A stretch of 32,816 nucleotides of DNA from Nocardioides sp. GTDB taxonomy: Bacteria > Actinomycetota > Actinomycetes > Propionibacteriales > Nocardioidaceae. Within the stretch, counting starts at the first letter, position 1; every line of letters begins with the position of its first letter. A model generated the notes under the pieces. It was not told the DNA's origin. It saw nothing but the letters and a program-made list of their open reading frames with translations, and did no database searches. Positions 29,865 through 32,816 of the stretch are shown here, one piece after another. The position numbers were made by a program, and so were the translations under genes. The stretch lies in the NCBI GenBank assembly GCA_025936915.1, contig JAICSK010000009.1, positions 1 through 32,816 on the forward strand. The letters are read 5' to 3'.

Positions 29865-30038
29865 ATGGACAACCCGCTGGTAGGCCTGTTGATCGCCCTG
29901 ACGTTCCCCGTCGTCGTCCTGCTGGCGGTGGTGCTGCTGGCCCGGTTGGAGCGACCGATGCATGGGCCGGGACTCACCGGGCATCGGCGATCGCCCACTG
30001 CGGTACCGGTGTCGACGTCGCGCCGAGTGGGATCCTGA
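29865..30038 (+). CDS. Tiny single-span membrane protein (57 aa), overlapping the M61-like gene
   Basis: A 57-codon ORF with one strong membrane segment near the start, PLVGLLIALTFPVVVLLAVV, followed by LLARLERP and a 25-residue basic, Pro/Ser/Thr tail ending SRRVGS. It overlaps the 3' end of the convergent M61-like gene by 65 nt. There is no Shine-Dalgarno, but a GGGTAC element ends 9 nt before the ATG. The hydrophobic helix followed by positive charges is typical of real small membrane proteins rather than a random frame. I do not recognise a family. The overlapping tail may mean that only the first 35-40 codons are conserved. Confidence 0.45.
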   Translation: MDNPLVGLLIALTFPVVVLLAVVLLARLERPMHGPGLTGHRRSPTAVPVSTSRRVGS

Positions 30039-31557
30039 CGACTGCCTCGCCACCGTCGCGGAGGACGGTGACCTCCAGCTCGTCGTCGATGTCGAGGAGG
30101 GCAACCTCGGAGTAACCGGGCAGCTCGATCGGCTCGCCCTCGACCAGTCCCGCCCGTGCCGCCGGGCCGTCCGGGACGAGGCCGCGGACGTGGCGGGTGA
30201 CAAAGGCGTCGAGACCCAGGTCGAGCACGGGTGCGTCGATCACTGCCATATCGAGGTGGGAGCCGAACGAGCCGGGTCCCGGGCGCCCGTCGCCGGCGAA
30301 CACGAAGCTCTCCAGGGTCGGACGCTCGTCGGCTCGGAGCATCTCGCCGACGCGGTCGCACCACTCGTCGAGCCCGACACGCTCCCCTTCTCGTCGTCGT
30401 CGTACGACGTCGACGACCACGTCGTCCAGGGACCTGCGGCCGTCGGTCGCCCGTCGCAGCCGGACGTCGAGGTCGGCGAGGTAGAACATCCCCCGGGCGT
30501 ATGGCAGTCGGTGGGCGCGGAAGTCGGACCAGTACGACGCCGACGCCTCTGCCAGGGTCAGGTGCCGTAGTGGGCTGGCGTAGGCCATCCGGGCGGCCAG
30601 GTTGAGCTCGCGCACGACGCTGTCGCCGTCGAGGAGACCCGCCCGGAAAGGAAGGACGAGCGAGTAGTAGTCGGCCGCCCCCTCGACGAACCAGGTGATC
30701 TCGCCGGGCGTGCCGTCGAGGCGCAACCACTCGTGGACCAGCTCGTGGGCGACGGTCACGAACAGCTGACGGTCGTCCGCGGGGTGCTCGGGGTCCATGG
30801 CCAGCACGAACGATGCCGGGTGCGCGGAGCCGTTGGTGCCTCGGTGCGCATGGGCGCGCAGGAACACCCGGTAGGGAGTCGCCGGGGCGTCGAACGCTTG
30901 CGCGAGCAGGTCGTAGGTCGAGCCCACGGACTCGGTGAACGCGACGACGTCGAAGCCGGGCTCCGTCAGCCACCACGTGGACACGTCGCCGTCACGATGA
31001 TGGCTCCGAGCGAGGTCGCCACAGATCACGTAGGTGTCGAGCAGGCACTCCCGACCGGCACCGTGCAGATCGCCGAGTCCTTCACCGACGCTGGTGGCCA
31101 CCGTCCATCCGTCGCCTGCGCCCTCGGGTGCCACCCAGCGGAGGTCGAAGGTGAGGTCCTCCGGGCCCGGCGGAAGCACGGCGAAGCACTTCACCGCGCC
31201 CGACATCCCGGGCCCCTCGCGACGCAGCTCCAGGGGTGGCGTCGCCGCGCGGCGTTCCCCCTCGCTGGGCATCGCGCGATGGCTGAGCTCCACCGAGCCC
31301 GTGGTGGCCCGCGCGGCGACCCAGCGTCGTACCTCGACACCCTCGTCGTCCGTCGAGGTCCCGACCACCAGCGGCACCGGGCCCTCGTCGTCCTCGACCG
31401 TCACGGCGTCGTCGGCCAGGTCGAGGGTCGGGACCCCGGCGATCGTGCGGGGCAGCTCGCCGACAGCCTCGCCGGTGGCGAAGGCCGCACCGTCGAGCCG
31501 CCAGGCGACGGCGATGCCGCGCGGCTCGACCCCGAGTGTGAGTCGCAGATGTGTCAT
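29974..31557 (-). CDS. M61-like metallopeptidase (gluzincin) with a C-terminal PDZ-like region
   Basis: A 527-residue protein. The zinc site HELVHEW (His271, Glu272, His275) and the third ligand in VEGAADYY (Glu292) fit the glycyl-aminopeptidase/M61 group (HExxHEW...E). An N-terminal beta-rich domain (1-190) has the look of the M61 N-domain. The last 75 residues (FVTRHVRGLVPDGPAARAGL, then VEGEPIEL) resemble a PDZ domain with the usual G-P-A-A-x-A-G-L turn. There is no signal peptide or membrane segment, so it appears cytoplasmic. The substrate is unknown. ATG 31557 overlaps the stop of the upstream flavoprotein gene (ATGA), indicating co-translation. Confidence 0.8.
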   Translation of the reverse strand: MTHLRLTLGVEPRGIAVAWRLDGAAFATGEAVGELPRTIAGVPTLDLADDAVTVEDDEGPVPLVVGTSTDDEGVEVRRWVAARATTGSVELSHRAMPSEGERRAATPPLELRREGPGMSGAVKCFAVLPPGPEDLTFDLRWVAPEGAGDGWTVATSVGEGLGDLHGAGRECLLDTYVICGDLARSHHRDGDVSTWWLTEPGFDVVAFTESVGSTYDLLAQAFDAPATPYRVFLRAHAHRGTNGSAHPASFVLAMDPEHPADDRQLFVTVAHELVHEWLRLDGTPGEITWFVEGAADYYSLVLPFRAGLLDGDSVVRELNLAARMAYASPLRHLTLAEASASYWSDFRAHRLPYARGMFYLADLDVRLRRATDGRRSLDDVVVDVVRRRREGERVGLDEWCDRVGEMLRADERPTLESFVFAGDGRPGPGSFGSHLDMAVIDAPVLDLGLDAFVTRHVRGLVPDGPAARAGLVEGEPIELPGYSEVALLDIDDELEVTVLRDGGEAVVRIPLGATSTPVPQWAIADAR

Positions 31558-32816
31558 CGACCCGCGGCGATCTCCCGGCGCAGCGCCTTGACGCCGTCGA
31601 GGTAGATCTCCGAGAACGTCGGGAACGGCTGGATCGTGTCGGCCAGCACGTCGAGCGGGACCCTCGCCCGGATCGCCAGCGTCGCCTGCTGCAGCCACTC
31701 CCCCGCCTCGGGCCCGAGCGCGTAGGCGCCGGTCAGTCGCTCACCGTCGCTGAGCAGCGTGAGGAAGCCGTTGTGGTCGGCGTACTGCCTGGTGTAGGTC
31801 GCGGTCTTGGCGACGCCCGAGATCGGCACGGTGGAGCTGAACGCGCCCTCGAGCACTCCCACGGCCGCGGCCTGCGGGTCGGTGTAGACGACCCGGGGCA
31901 CGGCCTCGTAGTGGGCGGTGCGCGGCTCGCCGAGGATGTTGGCCGCCGCGACCCGGGCTTGGTACTTCCCGACGTGGGTCAGCGGCCAGATCCCGGTCAC
32001 GTCGCCGACCGCCCAGAGCCCGTCGGCCACCCGGAGCCGATCGTCGACCGGTACGCCGTGCGGGTCGGGCTCGATCCCGACGCTCTCGAGCCCGATGGCG
32101 TGGACGCGGGGACGCCGGCCGGTGGCGACCAGCAGCTTGTCTCCGCGCCGCTCGGTGCCGTCGTCGAGGTCGAGGACGTAGTCGTCGCCGTCGCGGCGGG
32201 CTGCGGTGACCTTCGCACCGAGCACGAGCTCGATCCCGTCACGGCGGAGCACCTCTCCGAGCGCGTCACCCAGCGGCTTGGGCTCGCGGGCGAGCACGTG
32301 GTCGCTGCCCTCGAGGAGCACGGCCTCGCCGCCGAGCCGGCGTACGGCCTGGGCGAGCTCGACTCCCACCGGACCGCCGCCGAGCACGAGCAGGCGCCTC
32401 GGCACGGCCTTCATCGCGGTCGCCTCGCGGTTGGTCCACACGCCCTCCAGCTCGCGCAGCCCGGGGATCGGCGGGATGAACGCGTCGGCACCGCAGGCCA
32501 GGACGACGTGGTCGGCGGTGTGCTGTGTGCCGTCGACCTCGACCGCCCCGGCGCCGGCCAGCCGGCCGGTGCCGCGCAGCAACGCGATCCCTTGGCCGTC
32601 GAGCCACTGCTCCTGGCCCGCGTCGGAGTAGTCCGAGACCATGAAGTCACGCCAGGCCAGCGCCGCCTCGACGTGGACCTCGGCCCTCGCTGTCGCCTCG
32701 CGCGCGTCGTGCACGGCCTCGCCCGGGCGGAGCAGCGTCTTGGACGGGATGCACGCGTAGTAGGAGCACTCGCCCCCGACCAGCTCGCGCTCCACGAGCG
32801 CCACCCGCAGCCCGCC
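31554..32816 (-). CDS. Pyridine nucleotide-disulfide oxidoreductase-like flavoprotein (5'-truncated)
   Basis: 421 codons, including the stop, are visible; the start lies beyond the right edge. The first residues GGLRVALVERELVGGECSYY continue into ACIPSKTLLRP. The redox pair spacing C-x4-C of dihydrolipoyl dehydrogenase/mercuric reductase relatives is kept (residues 17 and 22 of the visible part). A second nucleotide-binding motif LLVLGGGPVGVELAQAVRRLGG and the FAD motif DGLWAVGDVTG follow. In the dimer domain the usual H-P-T...E active base is replaced: the sequence reads TIQPFPTFSEIYLDGV, with Phe where His is expected. A classical disulfide reductase is thus unlikely; an NAD(P)H:acceptor or quinone reductase is more plausible. 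It is coupled to the M61-like gene. Confidence 0.88.
   Translation of the reverse strand, partial: GGLRVALVERELVGGECSYYACIPSKTLLRPGEAVHDAREATARAEVHVEAALAWRDFMVSDYSDAGQEQWLDGQGIALLRGTGRLAGAGAVEVDGTQHTADHVVLACGADAFIPPIPGLRELEGVWTNREATAMKAVPRRLLVLGGGPVGVELAQAVRRLGGEAVLLEGSDHVLAREPKPLGDALGEVLRRDGIELVLGAKVTAARRDGDDYVLDLDDGTERRGDKLLVATGRRPRVHAIGLESVGIEPDPHGVPVDDRLRVADGLWAVGDVTGIWPLTHVGKYQARVAAANILGEPRTAHYEAVPRVVYTDPQAAAVGVLEGAFSSTVPISGVAKTATYTRQYADHNGFLTLLSDGERLTGAYALGPEAGEWLQQATLAIRARVPLDVLADTIQPFPTFSEIYLDGVKALRREIAAGR

Overview
The window is GC-rich DNA (about 70% G+C, strong G/C third-position bias, many GTG starts) from an actinobacterium. The gene mix points towards Nocardioidaceae or a near relative: an F420-type luciferase-like oxidoreductase, a SigB/SigF-class sigma factor, a GAF-ANTAR protein, an LCP cell-wall ligase and the actinobacterial form of the gas vesicle cluster. 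The family assignment is inference. I saw no rRNA, tRNA, CRISPR array, IS element or phage gene.

Layout. (1) 1-3235: 3' end of an oligopeptide-type ABC substrate-binding protein closed by a perfect 17-bp hairpin, a VOC protein on the other strand, an ABC permease without visible partners, and a GNAT acetyltransferase. (2) 3504-7442: a membrane protein with a degenerate metallophosphoesterase-like domain converges on an LCP-family protein, followed by an FkbM methyltransferase. (3) 7530-9130: a decay zone holding a C-terminal scrap of an LD-carboxypeptidase-like gene, a broken D-aminoacylase pseudogene, and a small Arg-rich ORF whose ribosome-binding site lies in a hairpin. (4) 9240-14281: HAD hydrolase, SigB-type sigma factor, GAF-ANTAR protein, F420-type oxidoreductase, a small Lys-rich DUF7218-like protein and a DUF1206-like membrane protein. 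(5) 14295-19932, minus strand: a tightly packed ten-gene gas vesicle operon, read as Lys-rich protein, SRPBCC protein, gvpA, gvpF, gvpG, gvpO, gvpJ, gvpL, gvpS, gvpK. (6) 20069-27731, minus strand: a six-gene run led by an FAD/Fe-S 2-hydroxyacid dehydrogenase, a pyruvate-oxidase-like ThDP enzyme and an enolase-superfamily dehydratase, followed by a membrane protein, an SDR and a small hydrophobic protein. It is divergent from a MarR regulator across a perfect palindrome. (7) 28345-32816: a remnant of a LigD-type polymerase domain, a multi-span membrane protein, a tiny membrane ORF, an M61-like metallopeptidase and a truncated pyridine nucleotide-disulfide-reductase-like flavoprotein.

How the parts may work together. 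A SigB-class sigma factor is encoded at 10262. GGGTAC (-10-like) hexamers stand in promoter position before the gas vesicle operon, the DUF7218/DUF1206 pair, the HAD gene, the F420-type oxidoreductase and the tiny membrane ORF. In the last three the hexamer is 9-10 nt before the start codon and no clear Shine-Dalgarno is present, which suggests leaderless transcripts. This makes a local stress regulon that includes gas vesicles a testable idea. Several gas vesicle proteins carry long charged, probably disordered tails of opposite sign (Lys-rich, Glu/Asp-rich, mixed acidic plus Arg/Ser), which is the most unusual sequence signal in the window.
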